64,000 nucleotides of DNA from SG8-39 sp041558415 (GTDB taxonomy: Bacteria > Pseudomonadota > Gammaproteobacteria > Burkholderiales > SG8-39): NCBI GenBank assembly GCA_041558415.1, contig JBFFEY010000001.1:124001-188000 (forward strand). Reading direction: 5' to 3'. A program made the translations under genes and the position numbers. Positions 1-8,090 of this stretch are shown here, one piece after another; position 1 is the first letter of the stretch, and every line of letters begins with the position of its first letter. The notes below the pieces were generated by a model. It saw only the letters and a program-made list of their open reading frames with translations. It did no database searches and was not told where the DNA came from.

Positions 1-159
1 CGCGGTGTCGATCCAGTTGATGCCGGCGTCTAGCGCACGGCGCAGCACGCGGCGGCGCGTGTCGTCGTCGGCGAGGATGATGACGCCGCCGACGTAGCCG
101 CCGCCGAACACGACCTGCGAGACCTTGAGGCCGGTGCGGCCGAACCGCCGATATTTCAT
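1..159 (-). CDS. aldo/keto reductase, N-terminal part (cut by window edge)
   Basis: The first 53 codons of a minus-strand gene whose 3' part lies outside the window. The visible protein starts MKYRRFGRTGLKVS and continues to a DAGINWIDTA segment. This is the typical opening of the aldo/keto reductase TIM barrel: an N-terminal hairpin, a first strand, then the Asp of the catalytic tetrad region. The family reduces carbonyl compounds with NADPH in the cytoplasm; the substrate cannot be told. The ATG at 157-159 is supported by a strong purine-rich Shine-Dalgarno (AAGGAAGGGAG on the minus strand) a few bases upstream. It is divergent from the small-RNA region that follows. Confidence 0.85.
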   Translation of the reverse strand, partial: MKYRRFGRTGLKVSQVVFGGGYVGGVIILADDDTRRRVLRRALDAGINWIDTA

Positions 160-285
160 GGACTCCCTTCCTTCAAGCGCTCACCATTAAATTTATATGT
201 TTTAGTTCAATAACTTAATACTTTTTAACGACGTTGCAGATCAACAACAACGAGCATCCCATTAATTAAACAAGGTAAATGGATG
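160..285. other. AT-rich divergent intergenic region
   Basis: The stretch between the aldo/keto reductase start and the small-RNA promoter is far more A+T-rich than the rest of the window, with runs such as TTAAATTTATATG near 187-199. It presumably holds the reductase promoter on the minus strand, but I cannot pick a convincing -35/-10 pair. No gene is visible in it. Confidence 0.4.
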
Positions 286-314
286 TTGACAGGGTGGCGC
301 GACAAGCGCATTCT
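286..314 (+). promoter_or_regulatory. sigma70-type promoter of the candidate small RNA
   Basis: A perfect -35 hexamer TTGACA at 286-291 is followed after exactly 17 bases by CATTCT at 309-314 (three of six matches to TATAAT). This would start transcription at about 320-321, just before the first hairpin of the candidate RNA. The -10 is weak, so the call rests on the perfect -35, the ideal spacing and the terminator about 115 bases downstream. Confidence 0.5.
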
Positions 315-320
315 AGAGTC

Positions 321-437
321 ACTTTCCAGCGGCTCACCAAGAAGGCCGCGGAAACTGCCCGAAGTACCCTCCTCCTCCTCCTCTCGGGCTCCTCGGCAGA
401 GACTGGCCCCTGGCAATAACCAGGGGCTTTCTTTTTT
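321..437 (+). ncRNA. candidate trans-acting small RNA with anti-Shine-Dalgarno loop
   Basis: About 117 bases between a TTGACA promoter and a U-tract terminator fold into three successive hairpins. Stem 1 pairs 323-327 (TTTCC) with 350-354 (GGAAA) and 329-333 (GCGGC) with 345-349 (GCCGC), with one bulged A at 328. Stem 2 pairs the CTGCCCGA arm at 355-362 with bases in 384-399 (TCGGG, GGCAG) and exposes a pyrimidine loop at 367-383, CCCTCCTCCTCCTCCTC. Stem 3 is the terminator (406-427). The loop is complementary to GGAGG ribosome-binding sites. Unpaired CCUCC loops are known from anti-SD small RNAs of other Proteobacteria, such as the CcsR-type RNAs and Burkholderia ncS27. Function here is inferred; no convincing ORF occupies the stretch. 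Confidence 0.6.
406..437 (+). terminator. Rho-independent terminator of the small RNA
   Basis: An 8-bp perfect stem, GCCCCTGG (406-413) with CCAGGGGC (420-427) around a CAATAA loop, is followed directly by TTTCTTTTTT (428-437). No plus-strand protein gene lies upstream, so it most likely ends the small RNA. It also insulates the cytochrome gene downstream. Confidence 0.8.
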
Positions 438-560
438 CTGCCCGCGGGTCAGACGAGCCGAGCGCGAACGCCGTGCAGCCGTCCGCGGCGACTGCATCGT
501 GCGCCGGTTCTCGGGGGACTCGGTAGACTTTGCGCCTCAGCCCAAACGAGGAGTCGGACC

Positions 561-1031
561 ATGCGCGTTTTTCTGATCCTGGGGATCGCCGGTGCTCTGG
601 TTTTGCTGTCGATCCCGTCACAGGCTCAAATGGGCGGCCGCGGCATGATGCAGGGTGGCGGCATGATGGGCGGCCCCATGGCGCGTCACCGCATGGCGAT
701 GCACGGCGGCCTGCCTTCGGAATACGCCTCGAAGAAGAACCCGCTCAAGGCATCGGCGGACAACGTGGCCGCGGGCAAGGCGCTTTTCACGCAGAACTGT
801 GCCGTCTGCCATGGCGCGAAAGGTGCGGGCGACGGCGAGGGCGGCAAGGCGCTCAACCCGCCGCCAGGCGACTTGCGCGGCCTGAGCCGCATGCCCATGG
901 CGGGCGACGCGTTTTACTACTGGACGATCGCCGAGGGCGGCGCACCGGTGAAGAGCGCGATGCCGCCCTACAAGTCGGTGCTCAAGGAAGACGACATCTG
1001 GAGGCTGGTGCACTACCTGCGCACGCTGTGA
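561..1031 (+). CDS. secreted mono-haem cytochrome c
   Basis: A 156-residue exported protein. Residues 1-22 form a signal peptide ending near SQA, followed by a Gly/Met/His-rich segment (about 24-50) that could bind metal or act as a flexible linker. The haem c attachment motif CAVCH is at residues 80-84 and the likely axial Met is M134 in SAMPPY, so this is a class I cytochrome c acting in periplasmic electron transfer. The ATG has a GAGGAG Shine-Dalgarno about 9 bases upstream. The porin gene follows in the same direction and may be co-transcribed. The redox partner is unknown. Confidence 0.9.
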   Translation: MRVFLILGIAGALVLLSIPSQAQMGGRGMMQGGGMMGGPMARHRMAMHGGLPSEYASKKNPLKASADNVAAGKALFTQNCAVCHGAKGAGDGEGGKALNPPPGDLRGLSRMPMAGDAFYYWTIAEGGAPVKSAMPPYKSVLKEDDIWRLVHYLRTL

Positions 1032-1128
1032 CGCCCATGCTGGTCCGACGGTCGCTGCCCGCGGAGGGCAATCGCTGATCGCGCTGCCGCAGCCCCATTG
1101 GCTGCGCCTTTTCAGTGTCGGCTCGCTG

Positions 1129-2322
1129 GTGCTCGCCACTGCGCTGCTGCCGGCGATGGCCGTCGGCGAGGAGACCGTCACGCCCGAGCAGCAGCAAGCG
1201 CGCAAGCGCGAGGCCGAGGCGTCGGAGGACCCGCTCAAGCAGCGCCAGGCGGAGAAGGTCGACCGTCCGGATCTGTGGAGCGACGAGCCGAGCGGCGTTG
1301 ACCTGTACGGCAGCGTGCGGTTGCGTTACCGCAAGGCGGGCGGCGACACGGTGCTCGGCGACGGCGGCTCGCGCATCGGACTGGAGGCCAACTGGCAGTA
1401 CCGCCCGCAAAGCTGGCTGCATGGTCGCGTCGAGGCGGGCTTCAACGTGCTCGATGCTTTCGACCGCGTGTTCAGTCCAGGCAGCCGCGGCGCAAGCGAT
1501 GCTGCATTGATCACGCCGCGACTCTATTACGCCGGCGTGGAAACCCCCAGGCTGATCGCGTCGTTCGGCAAGATATGGTCGACCTACTACCAGGTCACCG
1601 CCTTTACCGATTTGTTCGACAGTACCGGCGGCAGCGCATCGGGTACCTACAACGCACAGACCGACGGCGGCCCGAGCGGCACCGGACGCGCCGATTCGGT
1701 GTTGCAGACGCGCCTCACGGTCGACTGGTTCCCGGATTCGTTTCACGTCAAGCCGTTCGACATGAACGTGCAGTTGCAGTACGAGCGAAAGATTCCGAAT
1801 GTCGAGGGCGCGCGCTACGGTCTCGCGCTCGGCATGAGCGCGGTGTTCAAGACGAAGGATGACACCGAGGTCGGCTTCGCCTACAACTACGCCGACGTGC
1901 GCGACGAGAACGCGCCCGCGGTGTCCGCGGCCGGCATCGACGGCGACGACCATGCGCTCGCGATCGCCGCGCGCCGCATCAGCGATCGCTGGTACCTGGC
2001 GAGCACCGTCGCGCGGCTGCTCAACCACGAGACCACCGACCAGAAGCTGTATGTCGATGCCTGGGGCTGGGAGCTGTACGCCCGCTACCGCCTGTTCGGC
2101 AAGCTGTGGGCGGTGGGCGGCTGGAACTGGCTCAAGCCCGATCGCGGACAGCCGCTCGCCGGGCTGTACCGTGTGAAATACGGCGTGCTTGGCCTGCGTT
2201 ACTCGATCAAGGAGTTCCGCCGCCTCGTTTACCTCGAAGCGCGCTACGACAAGAGCCGCAACGCGGACGGTTCGCCGATCGGCGATAGTGCGGCCTTCGG
2301 CATCCGGTGGGATTTCGATTGA
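1129..2322 (+). CDS. outer-membrane porin-like beta-barrel protein
   Basis: A roughly 400-residue protein of alternating amphipathic strands from about residue 58 (VDLYGSVRLRYRKAG) to a C-terminal strand AAFGIRWDFD. It contains the IGLEANWQYRP and TPRLYYAGVETP segments typical of Gram-negative (Porin_4-type) general porins, so it should form a trimeric outer-membrane diffusion channel; solute preference cannot be read. The start is uncertain. GTG 1129 is the first conventional start, but it cuts the signal peptide short. In frame upstream, codons 1075-1128 encode a complete export signal (PHWLRLFSVGSLVLATALLPAMA), and a GGAGGG box at 1063-1068 sits six bases before a CTG at 1075. The true start is probably there. 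Confidence 0.8.
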   Translation: MLATALLPAMAVGEETVTPEQQQARKREAEASEDPLKQRQAEKVDRPDLWSDEPSGVDLYGSVRLRYRKAGGDTVLGDGGSRIGLEANWQYRPQSWLHGRVEAGFNVLDAFDRVFSPGSRGASDAALITPRLYYAGVETPRLIASFGKIWSTYYQVTAFTDLFDSTGGSASGTYNAQTDGGPSGTGRADSVLQTRLTVDWFPDSFHVKPFDMNVQLQYERKIPNVEGARYGLALGMSAVFKTKDDTEVGFAYNYADVRDENAPAVSAAGIDGDDHALAIAARRISDRWYLASTVARLLNHETTDQKLYVDAWGWELYARYRLFGKLWAVGGWNWLKPDRGQPLAGLYRVKYGVLGLRYSIKEFRRLVYLEARYDKSRNADGSPIGDSAAFGIRWDFD

Positions 2323-2948
2323 GAGCGTTGGATCGATCAGCACGAGACTCGCCGTCGCGCACACGACGCACCTGTGGCGGCGGGGCGCCTGGGCGATTCA
2401 CTACAACGCGTCCATGTTGCGCTCACTCGTTGCGATACCGCTCCCGGACGCGCATCCTGACTGCCAGCGGGCACGACGAGGATCAGCGCATTCACGCCGA
2501 GCCCTGTCACATTCGCGCCGACCGCCGCGCGCAGGCGATGCCGTGAATGGGCTCCTGTCGCGGTGGCCTCGCCCACGGTCGTGGCGTAATGCTGCTCGAC
2601 AAAACCCGGGCGCACCGCCAGACCGACGACGGTGGCAAGCGCGGGGACCGGGCCAGTGAGACAGTCAGCTGGATGCCCGATGGCCGATGCTTCTGGGCGC
2701 GCCGCGCATTGCCCCGCACGGTGTCGAAGACCCAAACGCCCGGCCGGAGTATGTGTTCGCGTGGGCGCGAGCCGTTCTTGCGCCGCGCGGCAGATGCTGC
2801 TGAACTGCCGCCGGTCCCATGGGTAACCGCCGAACCGAGACGCGATCGCCGGGCCCGAGTTGTTCTGGATCGATACTTCGTCATACCCTAACGCGACTCG
2901 CGATGCCGATCTGAGAGGAGTTCGGCACGGGACGGAGGAGACAGGTCG
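2323..2948. other. 626-bp stretch without a convincing gene
   Basis: Between the porin stop and the autotransporter ribosome-binding site I find no ORF with recognisable domains, and no clear terminator or RNA gene. Open frames exist on both strands (for example minus 2507-2884 and plus 2547-2891), but their predicted products are Arg/Pro/Ser-rich like out-of-frame reading. It may be a decayed gene. The last 20 bases contain the GGAGGAG ribosome-binding site of the next gene. Confidence 0.5.
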
Positions 2949-5774
2949 ATGGGAAGCCTGCGGATGCGGATAGCGATACTGGGACTTGCGCTTGCGGCGG
3001 CGCTCGCTGCGGCACCAGCCCATGCGGAGTGCGGTGGCTCCACGCAGTGCATCGCGATCGGACTGACGCCGGGCGACGCGGCGGTTGCGCACCACGGCGG
3101 ACCGGCGCCAGCGACGCCGACCATGGCGTTCGGCAACCAGGTCACCGCGACGACCAGCGCGTCGCGGACGCTGTACGTCGCAGCGGTCCAGGGCGGTGTG
3201 GGAATGGCGACGCTCGGTCCGATCACGATCACCGGAACGAACGCGGCGGAATTCACCGTCACCGGTGGCAGCTGCTCGACGACCAATGGGCCGGTGCACG
3301 GTGGGGCGAACTGTACGATTACGGTCGCATTTGCGCCGACGAGCCTCGGCGCGAAGGATGCGACGCTGAACGTCCCGTTGAATCCGCCGCCCGGCTGCGG
3401 CGGCTGCATCACCGGCCGCACGGCGATGCTCACCGGAACCGGCGTCGATCCGCTGCCAGCGGCCTCGCCCGCAACGCTGACGACGGCGATAGGCACGCCG
3501 GCGACGCTCGATCTCGCGCCTTTCATCTCCGGCGCCAACCTGCTCGGGATCCGCATCACCGTGCCTCCGGGGAACGGCAGCGTGAGCGTGAGCGGCACGC
3601 GCGTGACCTACACGCCGAATGCCAATTACGTCGGCAGCGATACGTTCTTCTACGAATCGTTCAACGCGATCACTGCGTCGGCGCCTGCTGCGGTGAGCGT
3701 GTCAGTGGGCAGTCGCGCCGACCCATCAGACGATCCAAACGTCACTGGTCTGCTCGGCGCGCAGATCGCGACGGCGCGGCGCTTTTGGCGCGCGCAGATC
3801 TTCAATTTCCAGCGGCGCATGGAATCGCTCCACCGGAGTGCGCCGGCGCCTCGATCCGAGGATGGCGCGCGGCTCGCAAGTAATGCTGGGGTGGCGACGC
3901 AGCCGCCGACGATGACCGACGCGGGCAGCGGGATCGTCCCGACGTCGCTCCTGGCGCCGCTGTTGAGTGCGGCGAACACGCGCTCCCTCAGGCTGTCCAG
4001 CAGCGGCGACGGCGGCGACGGTGCGTCGCCACTGCCGCCGGGGACCGGGATCTGGATCGCAGGTAACGTCAGCTTCGGCAACCGCGATCAGGGGAGTGCG
4101 AGTGGTGGATCGCGCTTTAGCACCGACGGCATCAGTGTCGGCATCGACCGTCGTTTGAACTCGGCGCTCGCGCTCGGCGTCGGCCTCGGCTATGCGCGCG
4201 ACGAGACCTCGATTGGGCTCGACGGAACGCGCAGCAAGGCGCGCGGCTGGTCGATCGCGGCCTACGGCAGCTACCAGCCCTTCGCCGATGCCTATGTCGA
4301 TGGCCTGCTCGGCTACGGGGAGACGACCTACGACAGCGTACGCTACGTTGCCGCGGCCAACGATTACGCTTCGGGCACGCGCAAGGGGCGGCAGCTCTTC
4401 GCCTCCCTCGCTGCGGGCTATGAGTTCCATCGCAACGGCGTGCTGCTGTCACCCTATGCAAGACTCGACTACGCGAGCGATCGGCTCGGCGCGTTTACGG
4501 AAATCGGCGCCGGGCTGAATGCGCTGCGCTACTCGGGCCAGACGCTGCCGTCGCTGCAGCTTGGCGCGGGCGTGCGTGTCGAGTCGGTGCACGCGACGAA
4601 CTTCGGTTGGGTGCGGCCGCGGCTACGTCTCGAATACCGGCACGACTTCGAGGGTGCGCGTGCAGCCACCGTGCGTTACGCCGACCAGTTCGCCGGCCCG
4701 ACTTATTCCGTCACGCCGGCGGGACTGGATCGCGATGCGCTCGTGCTCGGGATCGGCGGCGATTTCGTCTTGCGCCGTGGCTGGCAGCTGGGCATCGACT
4801 ACCAGACCCAGTATCAATCGGGCCTCGACAGCGCGCAAGCGATCCGCTTCTGGGTTGCGGCGGATCCGGAGGCGACCGCATCGCCACTCGGGTCGGTCGC
4901 ATCGTCCACGCTGCTGGAAGATCCGGTGCGCGTCGAGGCGGGCTACGTTTTCGATGACAACGTCAACCGGGCGCGCAGCGCCGACCAGCTTTCGGATCAC
5001 GTCTACAGCGCAAATGTGGCCAAAAGCACGGTCATTCCGCTCACCGAGAATACACGCGCGATCCTGCGCGGCTTTGTCGGTGGCGAGAAGCTGCATAGGT
5101 TCTCGGGTCTCGATCACCTCACGGCCGGCGCGTACGGCGAATTCCAGTATCGCGCGTCGGGCGATATCGATGCACCGACTTTCGGCGTCTTCGGGCGCGC
5201 GGCCTACGAAGGTTACAGCTCTAGCCTACGCGACGGGTTTCGCTACACGCTCGGCGTGAACGCGCGACAGGCAGTTACCGACCGTCTGGAGTTGTTCGGC
5301 GCGCTCGATGCCCGCTGGCGCAGCGCGCGCAATACGGTGTTCGATGGCACCGATTGGGGGGCGCGGCTCAATCTCGACGTTTCCTTCGACTGGGAGGGCA
5401 CGCTTTACCTGGGCGGCGAGTATCGGCGCGGCGATGCCGTATCGAGCGGGCCACCGACGCAGGACAGCGCATCGATCGCGAAATCGCTGGTACCGGACGA
5501 CGCCTATCCAGGCCGCCGATTGTTCGCATATCGCTTCGACGCGGAAACGGTTCTGTGGACCCTGGGCTACAACTGGCCGCTCGGGCCGCGCGACTCGATC
5601 GATTTCTCCTGGCGCAACGTTCGCTCGACCGCGACGCAACAGCCGAGCGCGGCTCCCGGCGGAGTCTACGCGGGGCCGCCGAGCTACTATGGCGTCACGC
5701 TCGCGCCCGGCACGGGCGGTACGCAACGCTACCGCGTCAACCAGTTCTCACTCGTCTACTTGATGCGCTTCTAG
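2949..5774 (+). CDS. autotransporter-like surface protein with two predicted beta-barrels
   Basis: A 941-residue exported protein. Its parts are a signal peptide (1-26, cleavage after AHA), an Ig-like domain of the choice-of-anchor-D/ASH type (about 56-165, with GTNAAEFTV and CTITVAFAPTS), a cadherin/Big_9-like domain (about 170-253, VTYTPNANYVGSDTFFY), a helical linker (about 268-295) and an autotransporter barrel (about 366-640). A second block of amphipathic strands (about 655-941) starts LEDPVRVEAGYVFDDNVNRAR and ends in the terminal Phe expected of outer-membrane proteins. The passenger is short. ATG 2949 follows a GGAGGAG box at 2934-2940; ATG 2964 is an alternative. The role is probably surface display or adhesion. 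The tandem barrels are unusual and their boundary is inferred from sequence pattern only. Confidence 0.75.
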   Translation: MGSLRMRIAILGLALAAALAAAPAHAECGGSTQCIAIGLTPGDAAVAHHGGPAPATPTMAFGNQVTATTSASRTLYVAAVQGGVGMATLGPITITGTNAAEFTVTGGSCSTTNGPVHGGANCTITVAFAPTSLGAKDATLNVPLNPPPGCGGCITGRTAMLTGTGVDPLPAASPATLTTAIGTPATLDLAPFISGANLLGIRITVPPGNGSVSVSGTRVTYTPNANYVGSDTFFYESFNAITASAPAAVSVSVGSRADPSDDPNVTGLLGAQIATARRFWRAQIFNFQRRMESLHRSAPAPRSEDGARLASNAGVATQPPTMTDAGSGIVPTSLLAPLLSAANTRSLRLSSSGDGGDGASPLPPGTGIWIAGNVSFGNRDQGSASGGSRFSTDGISVGIDRRLNSALALGVGLGYARDETSIGLDGTRSKARGWSIAAYGSYQPFADAYVDGLLGYGETTYDSVRYVAAANDYASGTRKGRQLFASLAAGYEFHRNGVLLSPYARLDYASDRLGAFTEIGAGLNALRYSGQTLPSLQLGAGVRVESVHATNFGWVRPRLRLEYRHDFEGARAATVRYADQFAGPTYSVTPAGLDRDALVLGIGGDFVLRRGWQLGIDYQTQYQSGLDSAQAIRFWVAADPEATASPLGSVASSTLLEDPVRVEAGYVFDDNVNRARSADQLSDHVYSANVAKSTVIPLTENTRAILRGFVGGEKLHRFSGLDHLTAGAYGEFQYRASGDIDAPTFGVFGRAAYEGYSSSLRDGFRYTLGVNARQAVTDRLELFGALDARWRSARNTVFDGTDWGARLNLDVSFDWEGTLYLGGEYRRGDAVSSGPPTQDSASIAKSLVPDDAYPGRRLFAYRFDAETVLWTLGYNWPLGPRDSIDFSWRNVRSTATQQPSAAPGGVYAGPPSYYGVTLAPGTGGTQRYRVNQFSLVYLMRF

Positions 5775-5780
5775 CGCGGC

Positions 5781-6518
5781 CTAATAGTCGCGTCGCGGAC
5801 TGCCGTAGTCGCCGCGCGGGAACACGAACGGCGGCGTGCGCCCGACCAGGCGCTCGATCAGCATCAGCTCCTGGTCGGTATGGTTGATGAACGGTGCGTC
5901 GCGAATTGCCTTTCCTTCGGCAGAAGACCCGAGGATGTACAGTGGCCGATCGTGGTGCGTGGATTGGACGGTCGTGCGGCTCTGCGGGTCCCGCTTCGCG
6001 GTGACGTCGATGACGCCGTAGCAGTTACAAAAGTAGGTCTGCGCGGGCTCCGATTCCGCGTACCAGCCGGTGCCGCGAATCCCGATGGTGGCCGTCGCAG
6101 TGATGACGCGCATCGTGGTATTGCGTGAAACCGAAAGCAGCTTGCCGGTCAGCAGCCGCAGGCCGCGAATCAGTAGCGATGCCGACGCCTGCTTCGTACC
6201 CTCGATCTCAAGGCGACCCTGGTCGCGCAGGATCATTGCGTGGCCACCGACTACAAAAATGATCTCGCTTCGTTCCCCGGTCTCGACCGTGTCGCCCGGT
6301 CGTACTTTCGTTTGCAGCGTGGCCGCCGTGCCGTTGACTGTCACGGTTCCCGATAGCCTGTAAACCGACTGCCCGGGCGGCAGCCGCTCCAAGCGGTTGC
6401 CGAAGATGCCCTGCGCCAGACCGACGCGCGCGGGCATCGCGGTCGAGAACAGGCCGAGGGCGAGCGCCTCGACCAGCAGACGGCGCCTCGGATCTTCCAG
6501 TTTGTCGAATTGGCTCAT
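5781..6518 (-). CDS. FecR-domain exported protein
   Basis: A 245-residue protein with an N-terminal RRRLLVEALALGLFSTA segment that could be an export signal or membrane anchor. It is followed by a FecR domain (about 52-165): a strand-rich region with VRPGDTVETGERSEIIFV and ITATATIGIRGTGWY. A Cys-containing YFCNCYG segment follows at about 171-177. Classical FecR proteins relay signals to FecI-type sigma factors, but no FecI or TonB receptor lies nearby. It converges tail-to-tail on the autotransporter gene with a 6-bp gap, so the two are not in one operon. Function beyond the domain call is unknown. Confidence 0.8.
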   Translation of the reverse strand: MSQFDKLEDPRRRLLVEALALGLFSTAMPARVGLAQGIFGNRLERLPPGQSVYRLSGTVTVNGTAATLQTKVRPGDTVETGERSEIIFVVGGHAMILRDQGRLEIEGTKQASASLLIRGLRLLTGKLLSVSRNTTMRVITATATIGIRGTGWYAESEPAQTYFCNCYGVIDVTAKRDPQSRTTVQSTHHDRPLYILGSSAEGKAIRDAPFINHTDQELMLIERLVGRTPPFVFPRGDYGSPRRDY

Positions 6519-6534
6519 GCCGACTTCCTGCTAT

Positions 6535-6578
6535 CGCCTTCGGGCGTTCACGCGGCCGGGGCGCAGAGGCCGAAGGCG
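6535..6578. repeat. 9-bp inverted repeat between fecR-domain gene and protease gene
   Basis: CGCCTTCGG (6535-6543) is repeated inverted as CCGAAGGCG (6570-6578), 26 bases apart, in the divergent intergenic region. It could be an operator or a structured 5' leader; there is no U-tract to suggest a terminator. Confidence 0.35.
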
Positions 6579-6674
6579 CAGCAGGCGCCTTGGACTTTAG
6601 CACAAACCTCTCGCGCCTCCGGTCTTTCGCGTGACGGGCCCGCGTCGTCGGCGCGGCCGCGTCAGGGCCTGCGA

Positions 6675-6680
6675 TACACT
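6675..6680 (+). promoter_or_regulatory. possible -10 element of the DegP-type protease gene
   Basis: TACACT lies 16 bases before the ATG at 6697. I see no good -35. If used, the mRNA leader would be only about 10 bases and would lack a Shine-Dalgarno sequence. Confidence 0.3.
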
Positions 6681-6696
6681 GCGCGACGACCGAAAA

Positions 6697-8064
6697 ATGA
6701 AACCCGTCGGATTCGCTCGTCACTTGCTCGTTGGGATGGCGGTGCTGGCCGCGATCGGCAGCGGCTCCGCCGCGCAGGCCGCGCCGCCGCTCGTGGCGCT
6801 GCGCGACGGCATGCCGTCGCTCGCGCCGATGCTCGCGCAGGTCACGCCGGCGGTGGTCAACATCGCTGTCATCCAGCGTCGGCCCGAGGCGCAGAACCCG
6901 CTGCTGCGCGATCCGTTCTTCCGCCGCTTCTTCGGCCTGCCGGACCAGGCGCGGCCGCAGATGTCGGCCGGCTCGGGCGTGATCATGGACGCGACGCAGG
7001 GTTACGTCCTCACCAACCATCACGTCATCAAGGATGCCAGCGAAGTGGTGGTGACGCTGAAAGACAACCGTCGCTTCGAGGCGCGCGTCGTCGGCTCGGA
7101 TGCCGGGACCGACATCGCGCTGCTCAAGATCGAGGCCGAGAACCTCGTCGCGGCCGCGCCCGCGGACTCGGACGCGCTGCAGGTGGGCGATTTCGTCGTC
7201 GCCATCGGCAACCCGTTCGGCATCGGCCAGACCGTCACCTCGGGCATCGTCTCGGCCCTCGGCCGCGCGGGACTGTCGAGCGAAGGCTACGAGGAGTTCA
7301 TTCAGACCGACGCGCCCATCAACCCCGGCAATTCGGGCGGCGCGCTGGTCAACCTGAGGGGTGAGCTGGTTGGCATCAACACGGCGATCATCGGCCCGGC
7401 GGGCGGCAACGTCGGCATCGGCTTTGCGGTGCCGGTCAACATGGCGCGCGCGGTGATGCGCCAGCTGATCCGCTTTGGCGAGGTGCGTCGCGGCCGGCTC
7501 GGCATCAGCATGCAGGACCTCACGCCCGAACGTGCACATGCGCTCGGGCTGAGCGCGAACCAGGGCGCGGTGATCGCCGAAGTACAGCCCGGTTCGCCCG
7601 CGGCGCGCGCCGGGCTGGGTGCCGGAGACGTCGTCACGGCGGTGAACGGCCGCCCGGTCACCACCGCCTCGGGCCTGCGCGCCCGGCTCGGTGTCCTGCC
7701 GGTGGGCGAAACGGTCGAGCTGAGCGTGCGCCGCGAAGACGGTTCACGCACGATCCGCGCGCGCATCGGCGAGATCGAGTCGCGCCACGCGCGGGAGGGC
7801 CGCCGCATCCCGGAGCTCGAGGGCGCGACCCTCGCTGCCGCGCGACGCGGTGGTCCCGGGAACAACGGCGGCGTGCTGGTGGTTTCGGTCGCGGCGGGCA
7901 CGCCCGCCTTCGAGCACGGCCTGCGGCCGGGCGACCTGATCGTCGGCGTCAATCGGCGCCGCGTCGATTCAGTGGAGGCGCTGGCGCAGCGGCTGCGCGG
8001 CCGCGGGCCGATTGCGCTCAACGTGCTGCGCGGCGACTTCCTGCTGACCATCGTCATCGGCTGA
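6697..8064 (+). CDS. Do-family periplasmic serine protease (DegP/DegQ type)
   Basis: From ATG 6697 the product is 455 residues: signal peptide 1-28, a trypsin-like domain and two PDZ domains (about 265-350 and 375-455). The catalytic triad is visible as H109 (TNHHV), D139 (GTDIALL) and S213 (NPGNSGGALV). Such HtrA proteases degrade or refold damaged envelope proteins in the periplasm and assemble as trimers or cages. A longer in-frame ORF begins at 6631, but that would put Arg-rich residues before the signal peptide, so 6697 is preferred. Whether it is closer to DegP, DegQ or MucD cannot be settled by eye. It converges on spoT with a 26-bp gap. Confidence 0.93.
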   Translation: MKPVGFARHLLVGMAVLAAIGSGSAAQAAPPLVALRDGMPSLAPMLAQVTPAVVNIAVIQRRPEAQNPLLRDPFFRRFFGLPDQARPQMSAGSGVIMDATQGYVLTNHHVIKDASEVVVTLKDNRRFEARVVGSDAGTDIALLKIEAENLVAAAPADSDALQVGDFVVAIGNPFGIGQTVTSGIVSALGRAGLSSEGYEEFIQTDAPINPGNSGGALVNLRGELVGINTAIIGPAGGNVGIGFAVPVNMARAVMRQLIRFGEVRRGRLGISMQDLTPERAHALGLSANQGAVIAEVQPGSPAARAGLGAGDVVTAVNGRPVTTASGLRARLGVLPVGETVELSVRREDGSRTIRARIGEIESRHAREGRRIPELEGATLAAARRGGPGNNGGVLVVSVAAGTPAFEHGLRPGDLIVGVNRRRVDSVEALAQRLRGRGPIALNVLRGDFLLTIVIG

Positions 8065-8090
8065 GCGGGGCAGCGGCGCGCGACGGCCCG

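Noticed and set aside
367..383. CTC repeats as a short tandem repeat or CRISPR-like array
   Set aside because: Only a three-base register within one hairpin loop; no spacers and no cas genes in the window.
283..576. A 97-codon open frame through the small-RNA region
   Set aside because: It has no ribosome-binding site or recognisable domain, runs through the terminator, and its composition is that of a structured RNA.
2337..3299. 320-codon minus-strand open frame across the gap and the start of the surface protein gene
   Set aside because: It overlaps the signal peptide and first domain of a well-supported gene and shows no domain of its own; kept only as a note on the gene-poor gap.
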